DNA of 64,000 bases from Sphingobium cupriresistens (lineage in GTDB: Bacteria; Pseudomonadota; Alphaproteobacteria; Sphingomonadales; Sphingomonadaceae): NCBI RefSeq assembly GCF_004152865.1, contig NZ_SEOO01000003.1, forward strand, positions 124,001 to 188,000. The letters are read 5' to 3'. Below, one piece after another: positions 8,386 through 19,990 of this stretch. Positions within the stretch are counted from its first letter, which is position 1. The number at the start of each line of letters is the position of its first letter. A model generated the notes under the pieces. It was not told the origin of the DNA. It worked only from the letters and a program-made list of their open reading frames with translations, and made no database searches. Made by a program: the position numbers and the translations under genes.

Positions 8386-11061
8386 ATGGATCGTCATGAC
8401 GGGCCGGAAGTAATTCTCTGGCAAGGAGTTTGGGTTACCAACAAGCGCATGGCCCTGTTGCGCGCATCCCTTACCGATAGTCCGTCCCGCCCGATGACTC
8501 TGATGGTCGCGCTCGGCCTGTCTGAAAGCGGGACCGAGGTGTCGGCGTCCTGGATTTCCGGCGCGTTCATCCATATCGCGCGACTATGGCCGCTGATCCT
8601 GCTGGCCAAGATCTGCGTCATCGCGCTGCTCAATCTGCCCTTCTACTCCGGCGACGTCGTGCAGGTCGGCCTGATGGCTTCCATGTTGGCGATCGACGGG
8701 GCCCTGATGCTTGCGCCGCGCCGATCCTGGTTTCAGCGCCAGATGCCGCATGTCCAGAACTGGATGATGCTCCCACTTGTGTTCCTGTCGGGTCTGACCT
8801 TCAGCTTGTGGCTGGGATATGAGGCCAAGGCGGCGACCGATGCGCTGTTCCTGGCGGCGGTGCCCGAATTGGCGGTGGCGCTGCTGGCGGTGTGTATCTT
8901 CGGCGACCGGCGGTTGCTGGGGATCAGCTATTTCCTGGGCGCATTGCTGGTGTCGGTCGCGGAAAAGGCCGGGGTCGTCCAGATCGGCCTGCTATGCAGT
9001 TGCGTCATCGTCATGCTGGTCGCGACGCTGCGGCAGGCGACCGCGGATCGCGACCAGGCGATCGCTCGGCACAGCCAGGATCTGCGTGCCCAGCGTTCCG
9101 ACCGGTTGTTGCAGGAATATGAGCGCAGCGGGCGCGGCTGGTTCTGGGAAACCGACCGGCTGGGCTGCCTCACCTATATATCCGACACGCTGGCCAAGAC
9201 GCTGGATGCGCCCGGTGATGAACTGATCGGTCGACCGATCACGGAAATCGTCCGGCCCGGCGACAAGAAGCAGGGCGACGGCGAACGCACGCTGGGCTTT
9301 CATTTGTCCGCCCGCACCGGCTTTTCCGAACTGCCCGTCTGCGCTGCGCTTGCCAAGGAAGAACGGTGGTGGTCGATTTCCGGCCAGCCGGTGTTCAACG
9401 AATATGGTCAGTTTCACGGCTTCCGTGGGTCGGGCACCGACCTGACCGAAATGCGCCGCAGCCAGGCGGAAGTGACGCGCCTGGCCCAGTTCGATTCGCT
9501 GACGGGCCTGGCCAACCGCATCCAGATGCTCAGCTCGCTGGAGCAGGCGGTAGTCGACCGCCGCGGCAAACAGGGCGAATGCGCATTGATGATGCTGGAC
9601 CTCGACCGGTTCAAGATCGTCAACGACACGCTGGGCCATCCGGCCGGCGACACGCTGTTGCGGCAGGTCGGCCAGCGGTTGCAGCGCGTGGTTGGCGACA
9701 AGGGGCTGGTGGGGCGTCAGGGTGGCGACGAATTCAAGCTGCTGCTGCCCGGCCGCCACGATCAGGCAGCGCTGGCCCAGCTGGCGCAAGCGATCATCGC
9801 GTCGATCTCGCAACCCTATATGATCGAAGGGACCGCCGTGGTCATCGGCGTATCTATCGGCATCAGTTGCTGCCCGCAGGACGGCGTCACCGCCGATGCG
9901 CTGATCCGCAACGCCGACCTCGCCCTCTATGCGGCCAAGGGCAATGGCCGCGGCGTCCATCGCTTCTATTCGTCGGACATGCATGCCGATGCGGAGGATC
10001 GCCGCGCGCTGGAGGAGGATCTGCGCCGGGCGCTCGCCGCCGACGGCCTGCATCTGGTCTATCAGCCGGTGGTGTCGTCCAAGACCGAGCAGATTACCGG
10101 TTATGAAGCGCTGCTGCGCTGGAACCATCCGGTGCGCGGGCCGATTTCCCCGGCGCTGTTCATCCCGATCGCGGAGGATAGCGGGCTGATCGGCCAGATC
10201 GGCGAATGGGTGATGCACACCGCCTGCCGCGACGCGGCCGATTGGCAGGACGGCATCCGCGTCGCCGTCAACGTCTCGCCCAGCCAGTTCGCCAACCCCG
10301 GCTTCCCGTCCACGGTGATGAACGCGCTGGCGGGCGCGCAACTGGCGCCCGAACGGCTGGAGCTGGAGATCACCGAGAGCGTGTTCCTGAACGACGACGA
10401 CGGGACCGACGCGATGTTCACGCGGTTGAAGGCGATCGGCGTCCGGTTGGCGCTGGATGATTTCGGCACCGGTTATTCCTCGCTCGGCTATCTGAAGAAG
10501 GCGCCGTTCGACAAGATCAAGATCGACCAGAGCTTCGTGCGCGGCGCCGCGACCAAGGGCAGCCGCAACAGCGCGATCATCAAGGCGATCGTCAGCCTGG
10601 CCGAAGCGCTGGGCATGGATACGACGGCAGAGGGCGCGGAAACGCAGGACGAACTGGCGCTGATCCGCCAGCTTGGGTGCAGCCATATCCAGGGCTATAT
10701 CTACGGCCGGCCGATGTCCGCCGCCGATGTGCTGGCGGGGCAGCGCCGCAAGGGCACCGCAGCCAGCGCCAACGGCTTCCAGTCCAGCCGGCCCGAACGC
10801 AAGACGATGCTGCGCACCATCGCGATCCATCATGACGGTCATGTCTATACCGGCCGCGTTCGCAACATCTCCGCCACCGGCGCGCTGATCGAAGGATTGT
10901 GGAATGTGCCCGCAGGCACGTTGTTCGCGATCGAACTGGCCGAAAATCAGTTCGTCAATGCGACCAGCCGCTGGTCGAAGGATGATCGGATGGGCGTGGA
11001 GTTCGCCGGGTCGGTCGATATAAGCACCCTGCGCAATGCGCCCAAGTCGATGGCGGGGTGA
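8386..11061 (+). CDS. Membrane PAS-GGDEF-EAL protein with C-terminal PilZ-like domain
   Basis: 891 residues. Order: N-terminal membrane region with several helices (about 65-235), PAS domain (about 245-370), GGDEF domain with intact GGDEF at 446-450, EAL domain with YEALLRW (573-579), NVSPSQF, EITESVF, DDFGTGYSS, KIDQSF and AEGAETQ, then a PilZ-like domain (about 800-885). It would make and degrade c-di-GMP. The residues before GGDEF (GDKGLVGRQ) lack the RxxD inhibitory site. EAL catalytic residues look complete, so net phosphodiesterase activity is plausible. The PilZ part is degenerate (NISATG in place of DxSxxG), so nucleotide binding there is uncertain. The start is not fixed: 8386 gives the longest protein, 8449 is possible. 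Confidence 0.92.
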   Translation: MDRHDGPEVILWQGVWVTNKRMALLRASLTDSPSRPMTLMVALGLSESGTEVSASWISGAFIHIARLWPLILLAKICVIALLNLPFYSGDVVQVGLMASMLAIDGALMLAPRRSWFQRQMPHVQNWMMLPLVFLSGLTFSLWLGYEAKAATDALFLAAVPELAVALLAVCIFGDRRLLGISYFLGALLVSVAEKAGVVQIGLLCSCVIVMLVATLRQATADRDQAIARHSQDLRAQRSDRLLQEYERSGRGWFWETDRLGCLTYISDTLAKTLDAPGDELIGRPITEIVRPGDKKQGDGERTLGFHLSARTGFSELPVCAALAKEERWWSISGQPVFNEYGQFHGFRGSGTDLTEMRRSQAEVTRLAQFDSLTGLANRIQMLSSLEQAVVDRRGKQGECALMMLDLDRFKIVNDTLGHPAGDTLLRQVGQRLQRVVGDKGLVGRQGGDEFKLLLPGRHDQAALAQLAQAIIASISQPYMIEGTAVVIGVSIGISCCPQDGVTADALIRNADLALYAAKGNGRGVHRFYSSDMHADAEDRRALEEDLRRALAADGLHLVYQPVVSSKTEQITGYEALLRWNHPVRGPISPALFIPIAEDSGLIGQIGEWVMHTACRDAADWQDGIRVAVNVSPSQFANPGFPSTVMNALAGAQLAPERLELEITESVFLNDDDGTDAMFTRLKAIGVRLALDDFGTGYSSLGYLKKAPFDKIKIDQSFVRGAATKGSRNSAIIKAIVSLAEALGMDTTAEGAETQDELALIRQLGCSHIQGYIYGRPMSAADVLAGQRRKGTAASANGFQSSRPERKTMLRTIAIHHDGHVYTGRVRNISATGALIEGLWNVPAGTLFAIELAENQFVNATSRWSKDDRMGVEFAGSVDISTLRNAPKSMAG

Positions 11062-11174
11062 GGGTGACGGCGGTATGCCAGCGCCGCTTGGCAACAAAAT
11101 GTCACAGTGCCCGACGGGAACGTCGCAACTGTCCAGCGAGTATGCTCGACGCAATGTCAGCATGAGGACGGTCG

Positions 11175-11375
11175 ATGCGCAATTTCGATGATCAGAATCT
11201 CAAAACACCGGCTCGCCGTCGTGGCGTCGGCAATCTTGCCATCTTGGGCATGGCGATGATTTTGGGGGTCGCGGCCCTGAGCGCCTATGTCATTTCCGGC
11301 AAGGACGCACCGGTCAAACCGGCGAGCGGATCGGCGCAGGCGATGGCGCTGGCGGGTTCCAAACCATCGCGTTGA
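11175..11375 (+). CDS. Small single-pass membrane protein
   Basis: 66 residues: a charged N-terminus (MRNFDDQNLKTPARRRG), one hydrophobic helix at about 20-42 and a short Ala/Pro/Lys-rich tail. GAGGA sits 8 bases before the ATG, a good ribosome site, which supports a real gene. It follows the c-di-GMP protein by 113 bases and precedes a very strong hairpin. I recognise no family; the topology fits a small inner-membrane protein. Confidence 0.6.
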   Translation: MRNFDDQNLKTPARRRGVGNLAILGMAMILGVAALSAYVISGKDAPVKPASGSAQAMALAGSKPSR

Positions 11376-11415
11376 TCCACCCTCGGCACGCCGGGCCTGT
11401 CCGGCATGATGAAAT

Positions 11416-11454
11416 GACGAAGGGGAGGCGCAGATGATGCGCCTCCCCTTCGTC
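11416..11454. terminator. 17-bp perfect hairpin between convergent genes
   Basis: A 17-base arm (GACGAAGGGGAGGCGCA, 11416-11432) pairs perfectly with 11438-11454 around GATGA. It lies between two converging genes and would act on both strands. T tracts are weak on each side. Confidence 0.7.
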
Positions 11455-11479
11455 GTTGCTCATTGTTCGAAGCGCGCGA

Positions 11480-11908
11480 TCAGGCGGCGATCGCCACCGG
11501 CTCCATCGCGGCGTCCGCCACGATCATCCCGCGACCCAGGTCGCGAATCAGGCCGATGAAGCGGGTGGCTTCGCGCACGATCATCGCCTTGTTGAAACAG
11601 GCGGCCGCGCCCCGGTCCATCGCTTCGGCGACGATCGGCGCGCCGTCGCGCATCAGGCTGGAGAGCATGATGACGGGGCATGGCTCCATGTCCATGATCT
11701 CGTCCAATATCGCCAGGCCATCCTTGCCCGGCATGGCGATGTCCAGCGTCACGACATCGGGCTTTTCCAGCCGGATCATGTCGATCGCCTCCTCGCCATT
11801 GCGGGCGATGCCGACCACCTCGATCCGCCGGTCGCGCTCCAGCAGCGTCTCGATCATTGCGCGGATGGTGAGCGAATCGTCGACCACCACTATCCTGACG
11901 GGCTTCAT
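11480..11908 (-). CDS. Stand-alone CheB-like response regulator receiver
   Basis: About 142 residues, a single receiver domain: acidic pocket VVVDDS near the N-terminus, phosphoacceptor Asp in TLDIAMPGKDG, and the conserved Lys in FNKAM. The DIAMPGKDGLAILDEIM and VIMLSS blocks are closest to the receiver of chemotaxis methylesterase CheB, but no methylesterase domain follows. It probably acts by protein contact. GGGGAG precedes both ATG at 11908 and an in-frame GTG at 11911; either could start translation. No sensor kinase is next to it. Confidence 0.85.
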   Translation of the reverse strand: MKPVRIVVVDDSLTIRAMIETLLERDRRIEVVGIARNGEEAIDMIRLEKPDVVTLDIAMPGKDGLAILDEIMDMEPCPVIMLSSLMRDGAPIVAEAMDRGAAACFNKAMIVREATRFIGLIRDLGRGMIVADAAMEPVAIAA

Positions 11909-11985
11909 CACAGGCGTCTCCCCAAACCGTTACACCTCCTCATAACGGCCGGGGAACGACAGCCTTTAACGTCCCTAATGCGGGT

Positions 11986-14784
11986 TTAACTACGCGGCCG
12001 GTTGCCCGCCGCGAAATTGGGGAAGAACAATTTGCGGAAGCTGATCGACACGGTCCGGCCCAGCGGGTCGAGATAGCCCGGCTGGTAACGCAGCGGCGTC
12101 GCCCCGGTCGCGTCGGTAACCTCGCGTCGCTGGTTGAAGATATTGTCGATGTTGAACGACACCCGCGCACCGCGCAGGAAGGGGATTTTGCGCTCCAGCC
12201 CCTGAACCTGCCCCAGATTGGCGAAGAGGCGCAGGTTCGCGGTGGCGAGGCTGCCGAAGTTCAGCCGCGAACTGCCGCCTGCCGTGCCCGTCAACGCGCC
12301 ATCAACATGGGTGCCGCTTTCCCAGTCGATGCCCAGCCGCGCGCCGATGCCGTTGTTCATATAGCCGACCCGCGCCTCTATCTCGTGCCGGGGCTGGCCG
12401 CCCGACGATCCGGTGGCGTCGCCGTCCAGCAGGTTAAGCTGCGGCACGCCCGGCGCGATGGCGATGCTCTCGGTCAGATGCCAGGTATGATAGAGGCTGA
12501 ACGTCATGCGCCCGCCGCCCTGGCCGCCGCCACGACCCCCGCCAAAACCGCCACGGGGGCCACCGCCACCCGGCCGCCCACCGCCGCCCGGCCCCGCATT
12601 GTTGCCCTCACCGCGCGGCCGGTCGCCGCCGCCTTCCTGTCCGGGTGCGCGCGGGCCGCGGTTGCCGAACAGCGCCTGCAATTCGGGCGGCCGGTCCTCC
12701 GGCTTGCCGCCCGATGCGCGCCACGCCTCCACCAGCTTCTGGACATGCGACTTGATCGGGATCGACAGGTCGAAGCCCCAGCGCAGCTGCTCGCTCTGCG
12801 ACGACAGGAAGTTGATCGGCCGTGCGTCGATCTGGAGCAGATTGCCGTCGGCGTCGCGCACGAAGCGCTGCGGATAGGCCGCCTCCAGCGCCGGGGTGGG
12901 CGTGGGGAAAGCGGCGATCGGGTTGCTGGTGCGGCTGTTGAGATAAGTGGCGGTCAGCGTCAGATTGGGCTTTTCGAACGGCTTGATCCGGGCGCTCAGG
13001 CGGAACTGATCGCGCACACTTTCGCGCAGGCTGGCGTTGCCGCCCGACAGTTGCGACACGAACACCGTCTGCCCGGTCGCATAGTCGAACACCGACACGT
13101 TGGGCGTCACGATCTGCGGATCGGTGATCTGCGTGCCGGTGGGCGCGGCGCGATCCTGATTGGCGGACAGCAACAATTGCACCGCCTTGACCGGCTCCCA
13201 GCGCAGGCCGTAGCCCAGCGTCGAGAGCGTGCCGAAGTCCGAATAGCGTTGCGCCGCGGCGTTGACATTGACGCCGATGTCGCCCACCGCGCCCAACACG
13301 CCCTTCGACCGGCTGGTCAGCGGCAGGTCGATGCTGATCTGCCCGCTGCCGATCTCCCGGCTATAGTCATTGCCGCTTGCCACGCCCGACCGGACCGACC
13401 GGCTTTCAAAGCCATTGGCCGATGCGCCGAGCCGGATCGATGTCATGACATCGCCCGCCGGCAGGTCGAACAGCGACCCGCTGACCAGCAGGTCGCCCTG
13501 CACCGCCCGGCTTTCCGCGCGGGCGCGGTCGGTCAGGCGGGTGGCGGTCAGCGCGGGGGCGAAGCTGCCATAGGGATTGACGCTGGCGTCGCCGGCATCG
13601 AGCGCCGTCTGGATCGCGCCGGTGTCTATGCCGCGATCGGTGCGGGTGCGGGTGATCGACAGGTCGCCATTGCCGGTGAAGGACCATTGCCAGCTCCCGC
13701 CTAGCCGCCCGCTCAGGGTCAGCCCGATATGGCCGGTCGTGCCCTTGGTCTGCTGCTGCAACGCGCCGCCCTGCGCCAGATAGCGATAGAGGATAACGTC
13801 ATTGGCAAAGGGCGAGAAGGGGCTGCCCGTCGCCAGATCGAACGCGCCCTGCGAGAGGCCCTGAAGCGAATCGCTGTCCGACAGTTCCAGCCGTCCGTTC
13901 AGCGTCGCCGACACCCCGCCCAGCGCGCGGGCCAGGGTGGCGTTGGCGGAAAAACTCTCCGTCTCCGGGCTGAGCGTGCGATAGCGGGTTAGGTCGCTGA
14001 CGCTGGCGGCGTTCGCGCCCGCGACGAAATCGCCGAGCGTCGGCGCGCCCGCCGCCGCGCTGCCGGGTACGCTGGCCACGGTGACGCTCTGCCCCGCCAG
14101 CGCGGACAGCGAGGGATCGATTTCGCCATTCGTGCCCGTGCCGACGATATTGCCCGTCAGCGCATAGGGGCGGCCCGGCGCTGTGGCGGTGATGCCCCGC
14201 TCGCTTTCCAGCAGCGCGGCCGCGCGGCTATATTGCAGGTTCAGGGTGAAGCGATTGTCGCCCTGGATGCGCAGCAGCCCGGCCTCCACCTTGCCATTTT
14301 CCCGCCCGCCCTGGGTCGTCGTGCCCGCGCGTCCTTCGGCCGTTTCGGCGCGGAAGCGCTGGCGCAGGACGATGTTCACCACCTTCTGCGTCGGCGCATA
14401 GCCGTAGGAGAGGGCGACCTGTTCGGGCAAGATGTCGACCCGCGCCACCGCTTCGGACGGGATGTCCTGAATCTCGGAAAAGCTGGAGATGCGCTTGCCA
14501 TTGAGCAGGATGACCGGCGATCCGTTGGTCTGCGGCGACAATTCGCTGATCAGTTCGGCAATGGAGGTGACGCCCAGAGCACGCACGTCGGCGGCCGACA
14601 ATTGCTGTTCGGGCTGGACGTCGCCGATCACCGATCCGCGCTGCGGCTGGCCGGTAACGACGATTTCTTCGCCCTCGTCCATTTCGACGGGGGGTGCGGC
14701 CTTCTTCTCCTCCTGGGCCATCAGCGCGCCGGGCGCGACGCCGGCCATGAGCGCGACACTGAATAGGCAAGCGGAAAAACGCAC
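11986..14784 (-). CDS. TonB-dependent outer-membrane receptor
   Basis: 932 residues from a GTG start at 14784, chosen because GGGGG lies 5 bases upstream and the reading begins directly with a signal peptide (RFSACLFSVALMAGVAPGALMA). The mature chain begins with an acidic segment and a TonB-box-like EEIVVTGQ, then a plug domain (SIAELISELSPQTNG, ILLNGKRISSF) and a long barrel. A Gly/Arg/Pro-rich insert, roughly residues 700-750, interrupts the barrel. The strand GRTVSISFRKLFF looks like the C-terminal beta-signal but an 11-residue tail follows it. The substrate is unknown; a 2OG-Fe(II) oxygenase gene lies upstream on the same strand, which would fit iron uptake but proves nothing. It depends on the TonB-ExbBD system encoded at 44219-46759 or a relative. 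Confidence 0.85.
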   Translation of the reverse strand: MRFSACLFSVALMAGVAPGALMAQEEKKAAPPVEMDEGEEIVVTGQPQRGSVIGDVQPEQQLSAADVRALGVTSIAELISELSPQTNGSPVILLNGKRISSFSEIQDIPSEAVARVDILPEQVALSYGYAPTQKVVNIVLRQRFRAETAEGRAGTTTQGGRENGKVEAGLLRIQGDNRFTLNLQYSRAAALLESERGITATAPGRPYALTGNIVGTGTNGEIDPSLSALAGQSVTVASVPGSAAAGAPTLGDFVAGANAASVSDLTRYRTLSPETESFSANATLARALGGVSATLNGRLELSDSDSLQGLSQGAFDLATGSPFSPFANDVILYRYLAQGGALQQQTKGTTGHIGLTLSGRLGGSWQWSFTGNGDLSITRTRTDRGIDTGAIQTALDAGDASVNPYGSFAPALTATRLTDRARAESRAVQGDLLVSGSLFDLPAGDVMTSIRLGASANGFESRSVRSGVASGNDYSREIGSGQISIDLPLTSRSKGVLGAVGDIGVNVNAAAQRYSDFGTLSTLGYGLRWEPVKAVQLLLSANQDRAAPTGTQITDPQIVTPNVSVFDYATGQTVFVSQLSGGNASLRESVRDQFRLSARIKPFEKPNLTLTATYLNSRTSNPIAAFPTPTPALEAAYPQRFVRDADGNLLQIDARPINFLSSQSEQLRWGFDLSIPIKSHVQKLVEAWRASGGKPEDRPPELQALFGNRGPRAPGQEGGGDRPRGEGNNAGPGGGGRPGGGGPRGGFGGGRGGGQGGGRMTFSLYHTWHLTESIAIAPGVPQLNLLDGDATGSSGGQPRHEIEARVGYMNNGIGARLGIDWESGTHVDGALTGTAGGSSRLNFGSLATANLRLFANLGQVQGLERKIPFLRGARVSFNIDNIFNQRREVTDATGATPLRYQPGYLDPLGRTVSISFRKLFFPNFAAGNRPRS

Positions 14785-14929
14785 GAAAACCCCCACAGAA
14801 AAACCGAACCTGATTCCCGGACTAGCAGCCGCTTGTCGCAAGATATTGGCAACGACCAGCGATATTTGTCGCAAGATGTAATGGGGCCGGCTGAACGTGG
14901 GCTGAGGCCGGGGTCTTGACCCTGCAATG

Positions 14930-15598
14930 TCAGGCCGCGTCGTGGAAGATGATGCCCAGCGTATAGCGCACGCCCGACAGCAAGCGGCTGACGCCGTGCC
15001 GCATCTGCACCCGATGCACGCCGCGCGCGCCCGTCACCGGCCGGTCGCGCACCGGGAAGATCACCGCATCGCCCTGGCCCAGCGGCACCACTTCGGGACG
15101 CGACTGCATCCGCGGCCGCTGCTCGGTCAGGACGAAGGCGCCGCCGGTAAAGTCGCGCTCCGGCTGCGACAGAAGGATCGCGACCTGCAATGGAAAGATA
15201 TGCGGGCCATAGACATCCTGGTGCAGCGCATTCCAGTCGCCTGCCTCGTAGCGGAGCAGCAGCGGGGTCGGCTTGTCCTGCCCGGCCAGCGCGCAGCGGA
15301 CCAGGAAATCGGCATGGCGCGCCGGATAGACGTCGCCGGTCCCCAGCATCGCCGCCCAGCGATTGGCCTGCGCCGCCAGTACGGGATAGAGGCTGTCCCG
15401 CAGCGCCGCGACCGGATCGGGCAGCGGATAGGCGCAATAGCGATAGCGCCCACGCCCATAGCCATGGCGCGCCATCACCACTTCCTTGCGAAAAGCGGCG
15501 GGATCGTCCCATAGCGCGACGATCGCGGCGCATTGGTCGGGGGTGAGGAGCGCAGGCAGGCGCGCGGCGCCATGGCGGTCGAGATCTGTGAGGTCCAT
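14930..15598 (-). CDS. 2-oxoglutarate/Fe(II)-dependent oxygenase
   Basis: 222 residues. The iron-binding facial triad is visible as HQD in WNALHQDVYG and the distal His in RGVHRVQMRHG, with a downstream Arg (SGVRYTLG) as the likely 2-oxoglutarate contact; the FTGGAFVL strand between them is typical of the prolyl-4-hydroxylase/PiuC branch. The start at 15598 (MDLTDLDRHGAARLPALL) gives the conserved beginning; upstream ATGs would extend into the divergent pip promoter. It precedes the TonB-dependent receptor on the same strand with 145 bases between. PiuC-type enzymes accompany siderophore receptors, so a link to iron uptake is an inference. Confidence 0.85.
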   Translation of the reverse strand: MDLTDLDRHGAARLPALLTPDQCAAIVALWDDPAAFRKEVVMARHGYGRGRYRYCAYPLPDPVAALRDSLYPVLAAQANRWAAMLGTGDVYPARHADFLVRCALAGQDKPTPLLLRYEAGDWNALHQDVYGPHIFPLQVAILLSQPERDFTGGAFVLTEQRPRMQSRPEVVPLGQGDAVIFPVRDRPVTGARGVHRVQMRHGVSRLLSGVRYTLGIIFHDAA

Positions 15599-15681
15599 GG
15601 GTGCCAGGATGAGCCTATCGCAGCGGGGCGTCATCCCATGGCTTGCGGTCAAAGCTTTTCTTCGCCGCTGCGGCTTTCTAG

Positions 15682-17167
<1,486 letters not shown>

Positions 17168-17171
<4 letters not shown>

Positions 17172-19936
17172 TGTCTCTCCTGTTCGGGAGTCCCTGATCG
17201 GGGCAGGCCGGATTCGCCCCCCTGATGCCCGAACAGGCCGGTTTCGCCAAGCGTTTCGCGATGCGACGCCCCGCTGACGGCGATGATCGCCTCGTCCAGC
17301 GTCAGGCGGCGGATCGGCGTTCCGGGCGGGAAGGCGCTCAGCAAGCGGCTGGGCATGGCGGCGGACAGGATGACGAAATGGCCCTTGTCCTCGGCCCGTC
17401 GGATCAGGCGGCCAAAGGCCTGCGCCAGCCGCGCGCGGATCAGCCGGTCGTCATAGGCGCTGCCGCCGCCCGCCAGTCTGCGGGCGGCGTGCAGCACGGT
17501 GGGCTTGGACCAGGGCACGCCCTCCATCACCACCAGCCGCAGCGAATGCCCCGGCACGTCAACGCCGTCCCGTAAAGCATCTGTGCCCAGCAGCGAGGCG
17601 CGCGGATCGTCGCGGAAGATATCGACCAGCGTACCGGTATCCATCGGGTCGACATGCTGGGCGTAGAGGGGCAGGCCCGCGCGCGCCAACCGGTCGGCGA
17701 TACGCGCATGGACCGCGCGCAGCCGCCGGATCGCGGTGAACAGCCCCAGCGTCCCGCCGCCCGCCGCCTCGACCAGCCGGCCATAGGCGCCGGACAGCGC
17801 CGCTATATCGCCGCGCTTGATGTCGGTGACGATCAGCACTTCGGCGCGGCCGGGATAGTCGAACGGGCTGGCCGCCTCGAACCGTTCCGCGCCATAGGGC
17901 AGATGCGTTGCGCCGCTGCGCTCCTCCGCATTGGACCAGTCACCGCCGCCCTTGAGCGTGGCGGAGGTCAACAGCACGCCCTGTGCGGGCTTCAGCACGG
18001 TTTCGGCGAGCGGGCGGGTGGGATCGAGCCAGTGGCGATGGATGCCGATATCGAACTCGCGCCCTTCGACCCGGTCCACCGTCATCCAGTCGACATAGTC
18101 GGGGTCGGCCGGCCCCCCAACGCGCGCGAGCAGCGCCAGCCAGGCCGCGATCAGGTCGCGCCGCCAGCCGAGCGAGGCGATCGCGCCCTCGACCCGCGCG
18201 CGCGCCGCGCCGTCCAGCCAGTCGGGCGCATCCTCGATCACCGCCTCCAGCCGTCGGGACAGACGCACCAGCGGCTTGATCAGCGCGTCGAGCGCCAGTG
18301 CGGCCTCCTGTGCCGCCTCGACCAGCGCGCCGTCGGGTTCGGCCAGTTCGGTTTCCAGCCCATAGCCGGCATCCGCCTCGCCCGCCGCTTCCGCGCGGGT
18401 ATAGACGGTGCCGCGCACCGCGGCGAGCAGCGTTTCCAATGGTCCGAACGGCTCGGCCGCCACCACCCGCTTCAACCAGTCGTCGGCGGGCAGCGCCTGC
18501 GCCGCGTCTACCGCCGCGCGAATCGCCTGGCCGCCTTCCTCGTCATAGCTGGCGAGGTCGGACAGGCGCGCCGCCAGCCCGCGCCGCCGTCCGCGCGATC
18601 CGCCCTCCGGTCCCATGATCCAGCGGCGCAGTTCGATCGCCTCCTGACCCGACAGGACGACGGAGAAGGTCGAATCGGCGGCGTCGAACAGATGATGGCC
18701 TTCGTCGAAGATGATGCGTTGCGGGCGCTGGCCGGTTTCGCGGCCGCGCGCGGCGTTGATCATCACCAGCGCATGGTTGGCGATGACGATGTCCGCGTCG
18801 GCCGATGCGCGGGCCGACCGCTCGATGAAGCATTTGCGATAATGGGGGCAGCCGGCATAGATGCACTCGCCGCGCCGGTCGGTGAGGGCCGTGGAGCCGT
18901 TGCGCCGGAACAGGGTGGGCAGCCATCCGGGCAGGTCGCCGCCGACCATGTCGCCATCCTTGCTGAACGCGGCCCAGCGCGCCACCAACTGGGCCAGGAT
19001 CGCCGCGCGACCGGCAAAGCCGCCCTGCAACGCATCTTCCAGATTGAGCAGGCAGAGATAATTTTCCCGCCCCTTGCGCACCACTACCCGCTTCGCCGCG
19101 ACCGCGGGATCGGGAAAGAGACGGAGCGATTCGCGGTCGAGCTGGCGTTGCAGCGCCTTGGTATAGGTGGACACCCAGACCGTGCCCTGCGCTTGCATTG
19201 CCCAGAGGGAGGCGGGGGCGAGATAGCCCAATGTCTTGCCGATGCCGGTGCCCGCTTCGGCCAGCAGCATATTGGGCTGGTCGCGATGCTTGCGGGGCAA
19301 GAAAGCGGTGCTGGCGGCGGCGGCATAGGCGCGCTGGCCGGGGCGCGGTTCCGCCCCCGCGCCGGTCAGCGCGTCCAGTCGCGCTAATATCTGCTCCTCG
19401 TTCAGGCTGACGGTGCGCGGGGCGGGGCGGGGCTGCGCCTCCTCCCATTCGGGCAGTTTGGAAAAGAGCCAGCGCTCCGCTTGCCTAGGCCGGGCGATGC
19501 GCGGCGCGACCAGCGGCGACCAGGGCCAGCGCAGTCGATGCAGCGCCTGCGCCGCCGTCCAGCCGCCCTCCCGCTCGGTCCAGTCGGCCGCGTCCAGTCG
19601 GCCCAGCAGCAACGCTGCCCCCTGCTGCAACAGTGCCGGGATGTCCGACTCGCTGGCCGGCGCGGGCAAGCCGAGCGCCGCGGCCAGCCCCTTGGGCGTG
19701 GGCACGAGGAAGCGCGCGGGATGGAGAAAGGCCCAGAGTTCGAGCAGGTCGAGCCCATTGAGTTCGGGATAGCCGAGCCGTTGGCCGGTGAGGGGCGCGT
19801 TCAGCAGCAGTACCGGGGTTTCGGCGGTGCGCGCGATCGCCTGCCCCTTGGCCAGCGCCTGGGTGCGGTCGCCTTCGCGCAACCAGATGCCGCCATGGCT
19901 GGCGTGGAGCGCGGGCAGGGTGGCGGGATCGATCAC
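17168..19936 (-). CDS. DinG/XPD-family ATP-dependent DNA helicase with N-terminal extension
   Basis: 922 residues. Walker A is AGTGIGKT (228-235), Walker B-type box is FDEGHH, and four cysteines for an iron-sulfur cluster occur around CIYAGCPHYRKC, the mark of XPD/DinG 5'-3' helicases. The C-terminal motor has LLTSATL and a QAFGRLIRR motif VI. About 200 residues precede the helicase core and do not match an exonuclease domain that I can recognise. The start is a GTG at 19936. It is likely involved in repair or R-loop/D-loop removal. It is followed by the overlapping SixA-type gene. Confidence 0.9.
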
Positions 19937-19990
19937 CTGTCCGGGCTTAGGCGAACAGGAACAAAAGGAAAACCTGAAATATGGGACGGT

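Noticed and set aside
8992..11163. 723-residue open frame opposite the GGDEF-EAL gene
   Set aside because: Shadow frame of a convincing multidomain gene; composition rich in Arg, Gln, His and Ala without motifs.
17654..19387. 577-residue open frame opposite the DinG-like gene
   Set aside because: Antisense shadow in high-GC DNA; no motifs.
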